Of a DNA stretch of 64,000 bases, positions 1 through 9,299 are shown piece by piece. Below the pieces are notes generated by a model. That model saw nothing but the letters and a program-made list of their open reading frames with translations. It had not been told where the DNA came from and made no database searches. The stretch comes from an uncultured Erythrobacter sp. Its GTDB lineage: Bacteria; Pseudomonadota; Alphaproteobacteria; Sphingomonadales; Sphingomonadaceae. The translations under genes and the position numbers were made by a program. Positions within the stretch are counted from its first letter, which is position 1; the number at the start of each line of letters is the position of its first letter. The stretch is from positions 930,001 to 994,000 of the forward strand of contig CANKYI010000001.1 in assembly GCA_947488085.1 (NCBI GenBank). Reading direction: 5' to 3'.

Positions 1-202
1 GCCTGCGTTAGGCGAAGAAGGTCTTGCCGATTATGGCGCGCTGCCCAAAGCGGACAGCAGCGCCAAGGGCGAGGGCTCGATTAGCTCTTACCCGATTGCA
101 GACTTTTACCTCACCAATCCGATCGCGCGGGCAAGCGCAGTGATGCAGCAATGTTCGGCAGAGCTGCTTCACGCGGATGAGATCAAGGAGGCTGCGGAAT
201 GA
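1..202 (+). CDS. nuoG: NADH-quinone oxidoreductase subunit G, C-terminal end (partial)
   Basis: The reading frame that enters at base 2 stays open to a TGA at 200-202 and ends in a tail typical of alphaproteobacterial NuoG ([13 protein letters not shown] followed by an acidic end). NuoG is the large iron-sulfur subunit in the peripheral arm of respiratory complex I. Only about the last 66 residues are present, so none of the cluster-binding cysteines can be seen. The stop overlaps the nuoH start in an ATGA, which fits translational coupling within the nuo operon. The call rests on the tail sequence plus its position directly before nuoH. Confidence 0.85.
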   Translation, partial: PALGEEGLADYGALPKADSSAKGEGSISSYPIADFYLTNPIARASAVMQQCSAELLHADEIKEAAE

Positions 203-1248
203 CCGAGTTCTTCGAAGGCCTGGGTATGTCCTATGAATGGGCGTGGACCGTTGCGACGCTTGTGGGCATTCTCGCCATATCGCTGATCGTGATGTTCTCG
301 GTTGCGATGGTGATCTATGTTGATCGCAAGGTGCTGGGCGCGATTATGTTGCGACGTGGCCCGAACGTGGTGGGTCCGTTTGGCTTGCTTCAGTCCTTCG
401 CGGACGGCCTCAAAGTATTCCTGCAAGAGACGATTATCCCGAGCGCTGCGAACAAAGGTATTTTCCTACTCGCGCCTATCATAACCTTTACCGTGGCACT
501 GGCTGCGTGGGCTGTGATCCCGTTTGCGGACGGAGTGGTGTTGGCCGATATCAATGTTGGCCTGCTCTATATCCTCGCGATCAGCTCGCTTGGCGTTTAC
601 GGCGTCGTGATGAGCGGGTGGGCGTCAAACTCCAAATACCCGTTCTTCTCCGCCATGCGCGCGGCGGCACAGATGATCTCTTACGAAGTTTCGATCGGCT
701 TTATTCTGGTTTGTGTCGTGCTGTGGGCGGGATCATTCAACATGACCGATATTGTCATGGCTCAGAAGGGGCACGGGCTTGGCATCGTCAACGGGTTCTT
801 CTTCAACCCGCTGTTGTTCCCGATTTTCGTTGTGTTTTTCATCTGCGCGCTGGCTGAAACCGCACGCGCACCATTCGATCTGACAGAGGCGGAGAGTGAG
901 CTCGTCGCCGGGTATCAGACCGAATATTCCTCCATGAGCTTCGCACTGTTCTGGCTGGGTGAATATGCGAACATCCTGCTGATGTGCTCGCTGTGCACGC
1001 TGCTGTTTGTGGGTGGTTGGTTGCCGCCTGTCGAGTGGGCGCCGCTCTACTATGTGCCTGGGATCGTTTGGTTCCTGCTGAAAACCTTCGGGTTCTTCCT
1101 CGTGTTCAGCTGGATCTGGGCAACTGTGCCACGCTATCGCTATGACCAATTGATGCGGCTTGGCTGGAAAGTGTTCCTGCCGATGAGCTTGATCTTTGTT
1201 GCCCTAATTTCTGGCTATCTTATGGCCACAGGACATTTTGCAAAATGA
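199..1248 (+). CDS. nuoH: NADH-quinone oxidoreductase subunit H
   Basis: A 349-residue polytopic membrane protein, the usual NuoH length. NuoH sits at the junction of the membrane and peripheral arms of complex I and helps form the quinone-binding pocket. Family signatures are visible: the early [19 protein letters not shown] stretch near residue 55, and the [20 protein letters not shown] loop near residues 220-240, the most conserved cytoplasmic loop of the subunit. The ATG overlaps the nuoG stop, and its own stop overlaps nuoI by 4 bases. Confidence 0.98.
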   Translation: MTEFFEGLGMSYEWAWTVATLVGILAISLIVMFSVAMVIYVDRKVLGAIMLRRGPNVVGPFGLLQSFADGLKVFLQETIIPSAANKGIFLLAPIITFTVALAAWAVIPFADGVVLADINVGLLYILAISSLGVYGVVMSGWASNSKYPFFSAMRAAAQMISYEVSIGFILVCVVLWAGSFNMTDIVMAQKGHGLGIVNGFFFNPLLFPIFVVFFICALAETARAPFDLTEAESELVAGYQTEYSSMSFALFWLGEYANILLMCSLCTLLFVGGWLPPVEWAPLYYVPGIVWFLLKTFGFFLVFSWIWATVPRYRYDQLMRLGWKVFLPMSLIFVALISGYLMATGHFAK

Positions 1249-1733
1249 CCACCGCAACCCAGCTTCTCAAATCATTCACGCTCTGGGAATTTCTCAAGGC
1301 GCATGCGCTGACCTTGAAGTATTTCTTCAAGCCTAAAGTGACGATCAACTATCCGTTTGAGAAATCACCTCTCAGCCCGCGTTTTCGTGGTGAGCATGCG
1401 CTGCGCCGTTATCCGAACGGTGAAGAGCGCTGCATCGCTTGCAAACTGTGTGAGGCCGTCTGCCCTGCGCAGGCGATCACGATTGAGAGCGAACCGCGCG
1501 AAGACGGCAGCCGCCGGACCACGCGATACGACATCGACATGACCAAATGTATCTACTGCGGGTTTTGTCAGGAGGCCTGCCCGGTTGACGCCGTCGTGGA
1601 GGGGCCAAACTTCGAATATGCCACTGAAACGCGTGAGGAATTGCTTTATGACAAGGCAAAACTGCTCGCAAATGGTGACAAGTGGGAACGGGCCATCGCG
1701 GCCAATCTTGAAGCGGATGCACCCTACCGCTAG
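1245..1733 (+). CDS. nuoI: NADH-quinone oxidoreductase subunit I (two 4Fe-4S clusters)
   Basis: A 162-residue ferredoxin-like subunit that carries electrons through clusters N6a and N6b towards quinone. Two complete CxxCxxCxxxCP motifs are present: Cys63, 66, 69, 73 and Cys102, 105, 108, 112. The N-terminal 45 residues are the usual membrane-facing extension of the alphaproteobacterial and mitochondrial TYKY-type subunit. It overlaps nuoH by 4 bases and is followed by a 30-base gap before nuoJ. Confidence 0.98.
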   Translation: MTTATQLLKSFTLWEFLKAHALTLKYFFKPKVTINYPFEKSPLSPRFRGEHALRRYPNGEERCIACKLCEAVCPAQAITIESEPREDGSRRTTRYDIDMTKCIYCGFCQEACPVDAVVEGPNFEYATETREELLYDKAKLLANGDKWERAIAANLEADAPYR

Positions 1734-1763
1734 GGGCCTGCGCGGGATGGAAAAACAGGGATC

Positions 1764-2387
1764 ATGATTCAGACACTAGCCTTTTACCTGTTAGCAGGGC
1801 TGGTCATCGCAAGCGCGGTGATGGTTATCCTGTCGCGCAACCCGGTGCATTCTGTGCTCTGGCTCATCCTCGCGTTCTTTAACGCGGCGGGCCTGATGGT
1901 TTTGGTCGGCGCAGAGTTTATCGCGATGCTGTTGGTGATCGTTTATGTGGGGGCTGTCGCCGTCCTGTTCCTGTTCGTGGTCATGATGCTCGACATTGAT
2001 TTTGCCGCGATGCGCGCAGGATTTGTGAAGAATTTCCCACTGGGGATCGCGGTTGCACTCATCCTTCTGGCAGAACTGGGCCTTGGCATTGGAGCCTATG
2101 GTGCAGGTGGGCTGGAACTGGGCGCAAGTGACGAAATGGCGCCTGTGAGAGATGACGTTAGCAATATCGCGTCCATCGGTGCGCTGCTTTACGACGACTA
2201 CATCATTCTGTTCGAAGTGGCTGGCATCATCCTGCTCGTTGCCATGATCGGGGCAATCGTCCTGACCCATCGCGAACCGAAACCGGGTGCGCGCGGTCGT
2301 CAGGATATCGGCAAGCAAATTTCGCGTCGCCCGGAAGAGGCAACGGTCCTCAAAAACCCAGAGTATGGCAAGGGGGTTGAGCTATGA
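1764..2387 (+). CDS. nuoJ: NADH-quinone oxidoreductase subunit J
   Basis: A 207-residue membrane subunit with about five hydrophobic segments, including the conserved block around residues 45-75 ([20 protein letters not shown]) that forms the pi-bulge helix of NuoJ/ND6. Part of the proton-translocating membrane arm of complex I. The last 40 residues are polar and basic and lie in the cytoplasm. The stop overlaps the nuoK ATG by 4 bases, so the two are probably coupled. Confidence 0.97.
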   Translation: MIQTLAFYLLAGLVIASAVMVILSRNPVHSVLWLILAFFNAAGLMVLVGAEFIAMLLVIVYVGAVAVLFLFVVMMLDIDFAAMRAGFVKNFPLGIAVALILLAELGLGIGAYGAGGLELGASDEMAPVRDDVSNIASIGALLYDDYIILFEVAGIILLVAMIGAIVLTHREPKPGARGRQDIGKQISRRPEEATVLKNPEYGKGVEL

Positions 2388-2698
2388 CCGAAGCTGTCGG
2401 CATCGAACATTACCTTGTCGTGGGCGCAATCCTGTTTGTGCTCGGCGTGTTGGGTATCTTTATCAATCGCAAGAATGTGATTGTGATCCTGATGTCGGTG
2501 GAGCTGATTTTGCTTGCCGTGAACATTAATCTGGTGGCGTTTAGCGCGGCTAAGGGTGATCTGGTCGGACAGATATTCGCCATGATGGTGCTCACCGTCG
2601 CGGCGGCAGAGGCAGCCATCGGACTTGCAATTCTTGTCATCTATTATCGCGGACGCGGCACAATCGCAGTCGACGATGTCAACCGGATGAAGGGATAA
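2384..2698 (+). CDS. nuoK: NADH-quinone oxidoreductase subunit K
   Basis: A 104-residue subunit with three transmembrane helices, standard for NuoK/ND4L. It carries the conserved membrane glutamates expected in the proton channel ([17 protein letters not shown] near residue 43 and the [13 protein letters not shown] helix near residue 78). It overlaps nuoJ and lies 6 bases before nuoL. Confidence 0.98.
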   Translation: MTEAVGIEHYLVVGAILFVLGVLGIFINRKNVIVILMSVELILLAVNINLVAFSAAKGDLVGQIFAMMVLTVAAAEAAIGLAILVIYYRGRGTIAVDDVNRMKG

Positions 2699-2704
2699 GC
2701 ACCG

Positions 2705-4696
2705 GTGGATCCAATCCTTATCATCGTCTTTGCACCCTTGCTCGCTGCGATCATCGCAGGGTTGGGCAACCGGATGCTGGGCAATGTGGTCACAAAGTCG
2801 ATCACAACAGGGGCCTTGTTCCTGTCCGCCGCGCTTAGCTGGCCGATCTTTATCGGGTTTTTGAACGGTAGTGAGACTGCGCAAGTCGTGCCGGTGCTCA
2901 AATGGGTGCAATCGGGCACGATGAGCTTCGACTGGGCGCTGCGGGTCGATGCGCTGACCGCTGTGATGCTGGTGGTGATCAATACGGTCTCTGCGCTCGT
3001 CCACCTCTATTCATGGGGTTACATGGACGAGGATCCGGATCAGCCGCGCTTCTTCGCCTATCTGTCGCTGTTTACATTCGCCATGTTGATGCTGGTGACT
3101 GCCGATAACCTCGTCCAAATGTTCTTTGGCTGGGAAGGGGTGGGGCTGGCCTCTTACCTACTGATCGGGTTCTGGTTTAAGAAGCCAAGCGCCGGTGCGG
3201 CCGCGATTAAGGCTTTTGTAGTCAACCGGGTTGGCGATCTCGGCTTTATGCTGGGGATCTTTGGTACCTTTGTGGTGTTCCAAACGACTTCGATTCCTGA
3301 AATCCTCGAAGCGGCGCCTGCGATGAGCGGGTCGACGATCACGTTCCTTGGCATGCGCCTTTATACGATGGATATTCTGTGCATCCTTTTGTTCATCGGA
3401 GCGATGGGCAAATCGGCTCAATTGGGTCTGCACACATGGCTTCCCGATGCGATGGAGGGGCCAACCCCGGTTAGCGCTCTGATCCACGCAGCAACTATGG
3501 TGACCGCGGGCGTGTTCATGGTTTGCCGCCTGTCGCCGATGTTCGAGACTGCGCCGACCGCGCTGATGCTGGTGACCATTGTTGGCGCAGCGACATGTTT
3601 CTTTGCCGCGACCATCGGGACCACGCAGTGGGACATCAAGCGGGTGATCGCATATTCGACCTGTTCACAGCTGGGCTATATGTTCTTTGCCGTGGGCGTC
3701 GGCGCATACGGTGTGGCGATGTTCCACCTTTTCACGCACGCATTCTTTAAGGCTTTGTTGTTCCTCGGTGCTGGCTCGGTCATCCACTCGATGCACCATG
3801 AGCAAGACATGCGCTATTATGGTGGTCTTCGCAAAGCGATCCCGCTGACGTTCTTTGCCATGTTGATGGGCACGCTCGCGATCACAGGTCTGGGTGTTTA
3901 TCATCTCGGCTTTGGCTTCGCTGGTTTCTGGTCGAAAGATGCGATCCTCGAAGTGGCATTCGCGCGCGGCACCGGGACTGGGACGATGGCGTTCTGGTTG
4001 GGTGTGACGGCAGCTTTGCTCACAAGCTTTTACAGCTGGCGGCTTATGTTCCTCACATTTTGGGGCAAGCCGCGCTGGATCGAAAGCGAGCATATTCAGC
4101 ACACCGTCCACAAAACTCCCGAAGAAGCGGGCGAAGACACGACTGGCGGATATCATCCGCATGAAAGCCCCGTCTCGATGTTGATCCCGTTGGGTGTCCT
4201 GACACTTGGCGCAGTGGCGGCGGGTCAGGTCTTTGCGCCAAGTTTCTTGGATGATGCGGCGTTTTGGGCTGGATCGATTGTCTATAATGAGAACCTGATC
4301 CACGCGATGCACGCGGTCCCATATTGGGTAAAATACTCCGCTCTCATCGTTATGATCATCGGCTTTGCAGGTGCATATCTTGCCTACATGGCAAAGCCCG
4401 ACATTCCGGCAAAGTTCGTTGCGAGCTTTGGCTGGCTGCACAATTTCGTGTTCCGCAAATGGTATTTCGACGAATTGTATGATGCCATCTTCGTCAAACC
4501 TGCCTTCTGGTTTGGCCGCCAGTTCTGGAAGCTAGGCGATATCGGCACGATTGACCGCTTTGGACCTAACGGCGTCGCTTGGGCGGTCGAACGGGGCTCT
4601 ATCGCGGCCAAGTCGATCCAGTCGGGCTATCTCTACACCTATGCGTTGATCATGCTGTTGGGCCTGATCGCCGCTGTCACTTACGTGCTGCTCTAG
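2705..4696 (+). CDS. nuoL: NADH-quinone oxidoreductase subunit L
   Basis: A 663-residue antiporter-like subunit at the far end of the complex I membrane arm, with the long C-terminal lateral helix region typical of NuoL. Family blocks are clear: the FFGWEGVGLASYLLIGFW stretch near residue 145, and the LHTWLPDAMEGPTPVSALIHAATMVTAG region near residues 245-270 with the conserved Lys and His of the proton path. The start is GTG at 2705, 6 bases after nuoK; no ATG is suitably placed. Confidence 0.98.
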   Translation: MDPILIIVFAPLLAAIIAGLGNRMLGNVVTKSITTGALFLSAALSWPIFIGFLNGSETAQVVPVLKWVQSGTMSFDWALRVDALTAVMLVVINTVSALVHLYSWGYMDEDPDQPRFFAYLSLFTFAMLMLVTADNLVQMFFGWEGVGLASYLLIGFWFKKPSAGAAAIKAFVVNRVGDLGFMLGIFGTFVVFQTTSIPEILEAAPAMSGSTITFLGMRLYTMDILCILLFIGAMGKSAQLGLHTWLPDAMEGPTPVSALIHAATMVTAGVFMVCRLSPMFETAPTALMLVTIVGAATCFFAATIGTTQWDIKRVIAYSTCSQLGYMFFAVGVGAYGVAMFHLFTHAFFKALLFLGAGSVIHSMHHEQDMRYYGGLRKAIPLTFFAMLMGTLAITGLGVYHLGFGFAGFWSKDAILEVAFARGTGTGTMAFWLGVTAALLTSFYSWRLMFLTFWGKPRWIESEHIQHTVHKTPEEAGEDTTGGYHPHESPVSMLIPLGVLTLGAVAAGQVFAPSFLDDAAFWAGSIVYNENLIHAMHAVPYWVKYSALIVMIIGFAGAYLAYMAKPDIPAKFVASFGWLHNFVFRKWYFDELYDAIFVKPAFWFGRQFWKLGDIGTIDRFGPNGVAWAVERGSIAAKSIQSGYLYTYALIMLLGLIAAVTYVLL

Positions 4697-4711
4697 GGGC
4701 GTTGACGAGCA

Positions 4712-6262
4712 ATGGACTTTCCCATCCTCACCACCATGATGCTGGTGCCCCTCGCAGGCGCGATCCTGTGCCTGTTTGTAGGCAATCAAGGAGACGGAGC
4801 GCCCGCGCGCGGCATCGCTTTGGCCAGCACACTGGCTACCTTTGCGCTCGGTATATTGCTGTGGGTCAATTACGATATTGGCGGCGCACAGTGGCAATTT
4901 CAGGAAAGCTATGACCTGTTTGCAGGCTTCTCATACGCGCTAGGCATCGACGGCATATCCTTGATGCTGATTATGCTCAGCGTGTTCCTGATGCCGATTT
5001 GCATCCTTGCCAGTTGGGAAGCGATAACAAAGCGCGTTGGCGAATATATGGCGGCGTTCCTGTTCATGGAGGTGCTGATGATCGGCACCTTTGCGGCGCA
5101 GGATCTGTTCTTGTTCTACATCTTCTTCGAAGCAGGCCTGATCCCGATGTATTTGATCATCGGAGTATGGGGCGGCGATAATCGCATCTACGCGTCCTAC
5201 AAATTCTTCCTCTACACGCTGCTGGGATCGGTGCTGATGCTGGTGGCAATGTTCTGGATGACGGCGACCGCTGGCACATCGGACATTCCGACACTGATGG
5301 AGTATCCGTTCCCAGAAGGCGCACAAATGTGGCTGTGGCTCGCATTCTTTGCCAGTTTCGCGGTGAAGGTACCGATGTGGCCGTTCCACACATGGCTGCC
5401 CGATGCGCACGTTCAGGCGCCGACTGCAGGTTCAGTGATTTTGGCGGGTGTGCTGCTGAAATTGGGCGGATACGGTTTTATCCGGTTCAGCCTGCCAATG
5501 TTCCCAGAGGCCAGCGCTGAATTTGCATGGCTCGTTTTTATCCTCTCGATGATCGCGGTGATCTACACTTCGCTGGTCGCGTTGGTTCAGGCAGACATGA
5601 AGAAACTGATTGCCTATTCCTCGGTTGCTCACATGGCGATTGTTACGGTCGGATTGTTCGCGTTCAATGTACAAGGGTTGGAGGGCGCGATGCTGATCAT
5701 GCTCAGCCATGGTCTTGTTTCTGGCGCTTTGTTCCTGTGTGTAGGCGTGATTTACGACCGCCTGCATACGCGCGAGATTGAGCGGTATGGCGGGCTCAGC
5801 ATCAACATGCCGTATTACGCGATATTCTTCCTGCTGTTCACGATGGCCTCTATCGGTTTGCCGGGGACCAGCGGCTTTGTTGGTGAGTTTCTCTCACTTG
5901 CGGGCATCTATCAAACATCGAGTCTCGTGGCGCTGATCTGCACCACCGGTATCATCCTCGGTGCCGCTTACATGCTTTATCTCTATCGCCGCGTCGCCTT
6001 TGGCGCTCAGACGAACGAAGACGCTGCTGCAATGTCTGACATCCGTCCGCGCGAATGGGCGATGATGGTTCCGATTGCGGCTGTTGTGTTGTGGATGGGC
6101 GTCTATCCAGAGAGTTTCCTTGCCCCAATGCGTGAAGATATCAGAGTGCTGAATGCACAAATTGCAGACGCTGCCCCGGCAAGTGATGCGGAGCTTGCCG
6201 CTGGCACTCCGCGTGATGGAATGGCCAATGCGATTGAGCATGATGGGGAGGGGGCGCACTGA
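4712..6262 (+). CDS. nuoM: NADH-quinone oxidoreductase subunit M
   Basis: A 516-residue antiporter-like subunit of the complex I membrane arm. Recognised by the FYIFFEAGLIPMYLIIG block near residue 135, whose Glu is essential in the family, and by the FHTWLPDAHVQAPTAGSVILAG block near residue 230. The C-terminal 50 residues are a polar tail. The stop (TGA, 6260-6262) shares its last base with the nuoN ATG. Confidence 0.98.
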   Translation: MDFPILTTMMLVPLAGAILCLFVGNQGDGAPARGIALASTLATFALGILLWVNYDIGGAQWQFQESYDLFAGFSYALGIDGISLMLIMLSVFLMPICILASWEAITKRVGEYMAAFLFMEVLMIGTFAAQDLFLFYIFFEAGLIPMYLIIGVWGGDNRIYASYKFFLYTLLGSVLMLVAMFWMTATAGTSDIPTLMEYPFPEGAQMWLWLAFFASFAVKVPMWPFHTWLPDAHVQAPTAGSVILAGVLLKLGGYGFIRFSLPMFPEASAEFAWLVFILSMIAVIYTSLVALVQADMKKLIAYSSVAHMAIVTVGLFAFNVQGLEGAMLIMLSHGLVSGALFLCVGVIYDRLHTREIERYGGLSINMPYYAIFFLLFTMASIGLPGTSGFVGEFLSLAGIYQTSSLVALICTTGIILGAAYMLYLYRRVAFGAQTNEDAAAMSDIRPREWAMMVPIAAVVLWMGVYPESFLAPMREDIRVLNAQIADAAPASDAELAAGTPRDGMANAIEHDGEGAH

Positions 6263-7737
6263 TGGATTTTCCAGCTTCCTTCGCGCTGATCGCGCCCGAA
6301 TTGATCCTGACCGCATCAGGCTTGATGCTCCTTTTGGTATGCGCATGGCGCGGCGACAAAATGGCGCGGCCTGTCGCCATTCTCGCGGCTGCCGCTCTGT
6401 TTGGCGCAGGTTTCATGCTTGTTCCGGGGCTACATTTCGGCACCGGGCCTGACACCTACGCTTTTGGCACTTTGATTAAGGTTGATGGCTTTGCGCTGTT
6501 TGCCAAAGCACTGATCTATCTCGCTGCCATTGGTTGTCTGATGATTGCGCCGGCCTTCTTCAACAGCGAAGCAGCTGGGAGCGAGAAGGGCTTGCGGGCG
6601 GAATACTCAGTGCTGGTGCTCTTTGCCGTTTTAGGCATGAGCATCATGGTCTCTGCCGCCGATTTCATTACGCTCTATCTTGGGTTGGAGCTGAATTCGC
6701 TGGCCGCTTATGTGCTCGCATCCATCCTGCGTCAGGACCAGCGCTCGGCTGAGGCGGGCCTCAAGTACTTCGTCCTAGGCGCACTGGCCTCGGGTATCCT
6801 GCTATACGGGATTAGCCTGCTCTACGGTTTTACCGGAGGGACCGACTTTGTCAGCGTCCGCGCGGGGCTAGAGGGCGACTTGAGCACTGGGCAATTGTTT
6901 GGCCTGATCTTTGTGATGGCCGGCCTTGCGTTTAAAATCGCCGCCGTTCCATTTCACATGTGGACGCCTGACGTTTACGAAGGTGCGCCGACACCTGTAA
7001 CAGCCTTCTTCTCCACCGCACCCAAAGTGGCAGCCGTCGCCCTGACAGCGCGAGTCGTGTTCGAAGTGTTTGGCGGGCAAGTCCTAGCTTGGCAGCAGAT
7101 TGTAATGTTTGCTGCACTTGCGTCGATTGTGTTCGGGGCATTGGGCGCGATTGGCCAAGAGAATTTGAAGCGTCTGCTTGCTTATTCCTCGATCAACAAT
7201 ATCGGTTTTATCCTGCTCGGTCTGGCGGTTGCGAATGCTGACGGTGCCAGCGCAATGCTGGTGTACCTGTTCATCTATGTTGTGATGAGCCTTGGCAGCT
7301 TTGTCGCTCTCCTAATGCTCCGCAGCGAGGATGGTCATCTCTATGAGACATTTGGGGATATTCGCGGCCTTGCGACAACGCGCCCGGTGATCGCCTGGTC
7401 GCTGCTTGTGTTGATGTTTAGCCTTGCGGGCATCCCACCACTGCTTGGTTTCTTCAGCAAGTTTGTGATCTTTAAGGCGACTGTCGAGGCGGGCCTTGTC
7501 GCCTTTGCGGCGATTGCCATTGCAGCGAGCGTCATTGGCGCGTTCTACTACATCAAGTTCGTCAAAGTGATGTTCTTTGATGATGCGGTCGATGTCGTTA
7601 AAGGCAAAAGTGGTAATTCGCATTGGGCTCTCTTGATCCTGACAGCGCTGATCGTATCCCCCTTGGGATACCTGATGACGCAATCACTCACTGATCTTGC
7701 GGATAAGGCGGCTGCCGCGCTGTTCGTTGCGGTTTGA
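6262..7737 (+). CDS. nuoN: NADH-quinone oxidoreductase subunit N
   Basis: A 491-residue third antiporter-like subunit of complex I. It shows the YLGLELNSLAAYVL helix near residue 135 and the PFHMWTPDVYEGAPTPVTAF block near residue 230, both diagnostic of NuoN/ND2. It overlaps nuoM by one base and closes the nuo gene set. The operon then runs straight into birA through a 4-base overlap, a common alphaproteobacterial arrangement. Confidence 0.98.
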   Translation: MDFPASFALIAPELILTASGLMLLLVCAWRGDKMARPVAILAAAALFGAGFMLVPGLHFGTGPDTYAFGTLIKVDGFALFAKALIYLAAIGCLMIAPAFFNSEAAGSEKGLRAEYSVLVLFAVLGMSIMVSAADFITLYLGLELNSLAAYVLASILRQDQRSAEAGLKYFVLGALASGILLYGISLLYGFTGGTDFVSVRAGLEGDLSTGQLFGLIFVMAGLAFKIAAVPFHMWTPDVYEGAPTPVTAFFSTAPKVAAVALTARVVFEVFGGQVLAWQQIVMFAALASIVFGALGAIGQENLKRLLAYSSINNIGFILLGLAVANADGASAMLVYLFIYVVMSLGSFVALLMLRSEDGHLYETFGDIRGLATTRPVIAWSLLVLMFSLAGIPPLLGFFSKFVIFKATVEAGLVAFAAIAIAASVIGAFYYIKFVKVMFFDDAVDVVKGKSGNSHWALLILTALIVSPLGYLMTQSLTDLADKAAAALFVAV

Positions 7738-8459
7738 GCGGCAGCGGACCCATAACTTGGGTTGAGGAAACCGGATCAACCAACGCTGATCTTGCCAGTG
7801 CAGTGCGGGCAGGGGATATCCCTGCTGAGGGGGCATGGCATGCAGCCCGCCGTCAATCTGCCGGCAAAGGGCGACAAGGTCGTGAATGGCAAGATGGTTC
7901 CGGCAACTTTATGGGATCGACCGTGGTCGCAGTCCGCAAAGGGGACCCGGTCCCTGCTTCACTCAGCTTCGTAGCCGCGCTTGCTGTTGGCCAAGCGATT
8001 GATGTGACGCTTGATGGAGCGTGTCGACCAAAATTGAAATGGCCTAATGACGTGTTGCTCAATGACGGCAAGGTCTCTGGCATCTTGTTGGAAATGATCG
8101 ACCATCATGTGGTTGTTGGCATAGGTGTAAACTTGGCGAGCGCGCCGCAATTCTCCGACCGCAAAACTGCCGCTCTATCGGATTATGCCGCAACGCCGGA
8201 CGTTCAGAGCTTTGGCGTAACTCTGGCAGGCGTCTTTGCCGACTACCTCAAAGCGTGGCGCAAAGACGGCTTGGTTCCCATCCTGAAAGCCTTCTTACAC
8301 AATTCTGGTTACTATACGGGGGCACCCGTTAGCGTCCACGATGCCGATGGGAGTTCAGTCCAAGGAACATTCGCAGGTTTAGAACAAGTCGATGGCGCAC
8401 TGCGTCTGCGCTTGGCGGATGGCTCTGAACGTGTCATTCGGGCAGGCGATATCTCGTAA
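7734..8459 (+). CDS. birA: Biotin--[acetyl-CoA-carboxylase] ligase (BirA-type, no repressor domain)
   Basis: A 241-residue biotin protein ligase that attaches biotin to the carboxyl carrier protein of acetyl-CoA carboxylase. It contains the ETGSTNADL start of the catalytic domain, the GKGRQGREW adenylation loop near residue 45, and the [10 protein letters not shown] and SGILLE blocks near residues 100-120. There is no N-terminal helix-turn-helix, so it cannot act as the biotin operon repressor of E. coli BirA. The start is TTG at 7734, overlapping the nuoN TGA; the first residues after it fit the family. Confidence 0.93.
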   Translation: MSGSGPITWVEETGSTNADLASAVRAGDIPAEGAWHAARRQSAGKGRQGREWQDGSGNFMGSTVVAVRKGDPVPASLSFVAALAVGQAIDVTLDGACRPKLKWPNDVLLNDGKVSGILLEMIDHHVVVGIGVNLASAPQFSDRKTAALSDYAATPDVQSFGVTLAGVFADYLKAWRKDGLVPILKAFLHNSGYYTGAPVSVHDADGSSVQGTFAGLEQVDGALRLRLADGSERVIRAGDIS

Positions 8460-8470
8460 GGAGTAAGGCT

Positions 8471-9274
8471 ATGCTGCTGGCAGCTGATGTCGGAAACACC
8501 AATGTCGTATTTGCGCTGTTCGATGCTGAGGGTGATGACACGCAAACGCCGCGCGCTCGCTGGCGTATTGCCACGGATCCGCGTCGCACTGGCGATGAAT
8601 ACGCCGTGTGGTTGCTTCAATTGCTGGCGATTGAAGGTGTCGAGCGTGAAGATATCAAGAAGATCGTTTTTGCTTCTGTTGTCCCTCGTGCCGATCACAA
8701 TCTGACTGTTCTTGCGCAGAAATATTTTGGCATCACCCCGCTTAAAGCCGGAGTGGGTGAGGCCGCCTGGCGCTTTGAAATTGATGTGGATCAGCCCAGC
8801 TCCTTGGGTGCGGATCGAGCGCTGAACATCCTTGCTGCGCATCACAAATATGGCGGTGATTTAATCGTCATCGACTTTGGAACAGCGACGAAATTTGAAG
8901 CGGTCGATTTCAATGGCGCATATAAAGGTGGGTCCATCGCGCCGGGCATCAACCTGTCACTCGATGCATTGGTGGGTAAAACCGCAAAACTGCCCCGTAT
9001 CGCCATTCGTGCGCCGGAAAGCACCAGCGTCATTGGGCGCAACACCGAGGACCAAATGCTCATTGGTGTGTTTTGGGGCTATGTGGCAATGATGGAAGGC
9101 ATCGTTGAACGCATGAAGTCTGAGATCGGGCGTCCTGCGAAGGTCGTGGCAACCGGCGGGTTGGCGATCCTATTTGACGAGGCAACCGAGATATTTGATG
9201 AGGTCGATGCTGATTTGACCATACAGGGCCTAGCGATCCTTGCTGGACAAGCCGCTACCCGGACCCAATCCTGA
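8471..9274 (+). CDS. coaX: Type III pantothenate kinase
   Basis: A 267-residue kinase for the first committed step of coenzyme A synthesis (pantothenate to 4'-phosphopantothenate). Acetate/sugar kinase fold motifs are visible: [13 protein letters not shown] at the N-terminus (phosphate loop), GADRALN near residue 120, [11 protein letters not shown] near residue 137 and GGSIAPGI near residue 157. A strong ribosome site (AAGGAG) lies 8 bases before the ATG at 8471. It lies 11 bases after birA and is probably in the same transcript. Confidence 0.96.
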   Translation: MLLAADVGNTNVVFALFDAEGDDTQTPRARWRIATDPRRTGDEYAVWLLQLLAIEGVEREDIKKIVFASVVPRADHNLTVLAQKYFGITPLKAGVGEAAWRFEIDVDQPSSLGADRALNILAAHHKYGGDLIVIDFGTATKFEAVDFNGAYKGGSIAPGINLSLDALVGKTAKLPRIAIRAPESTSVIGRNTEDQMLIGVFWGYVAMMEGIVERMKSEIGRPAKVVATGGLAILFDEATEIFDEVDADLTIQGLAILAGQAATRTQS

Positions 9275-9299
9275 CATTCTAATCTGAATTTGAGACTGC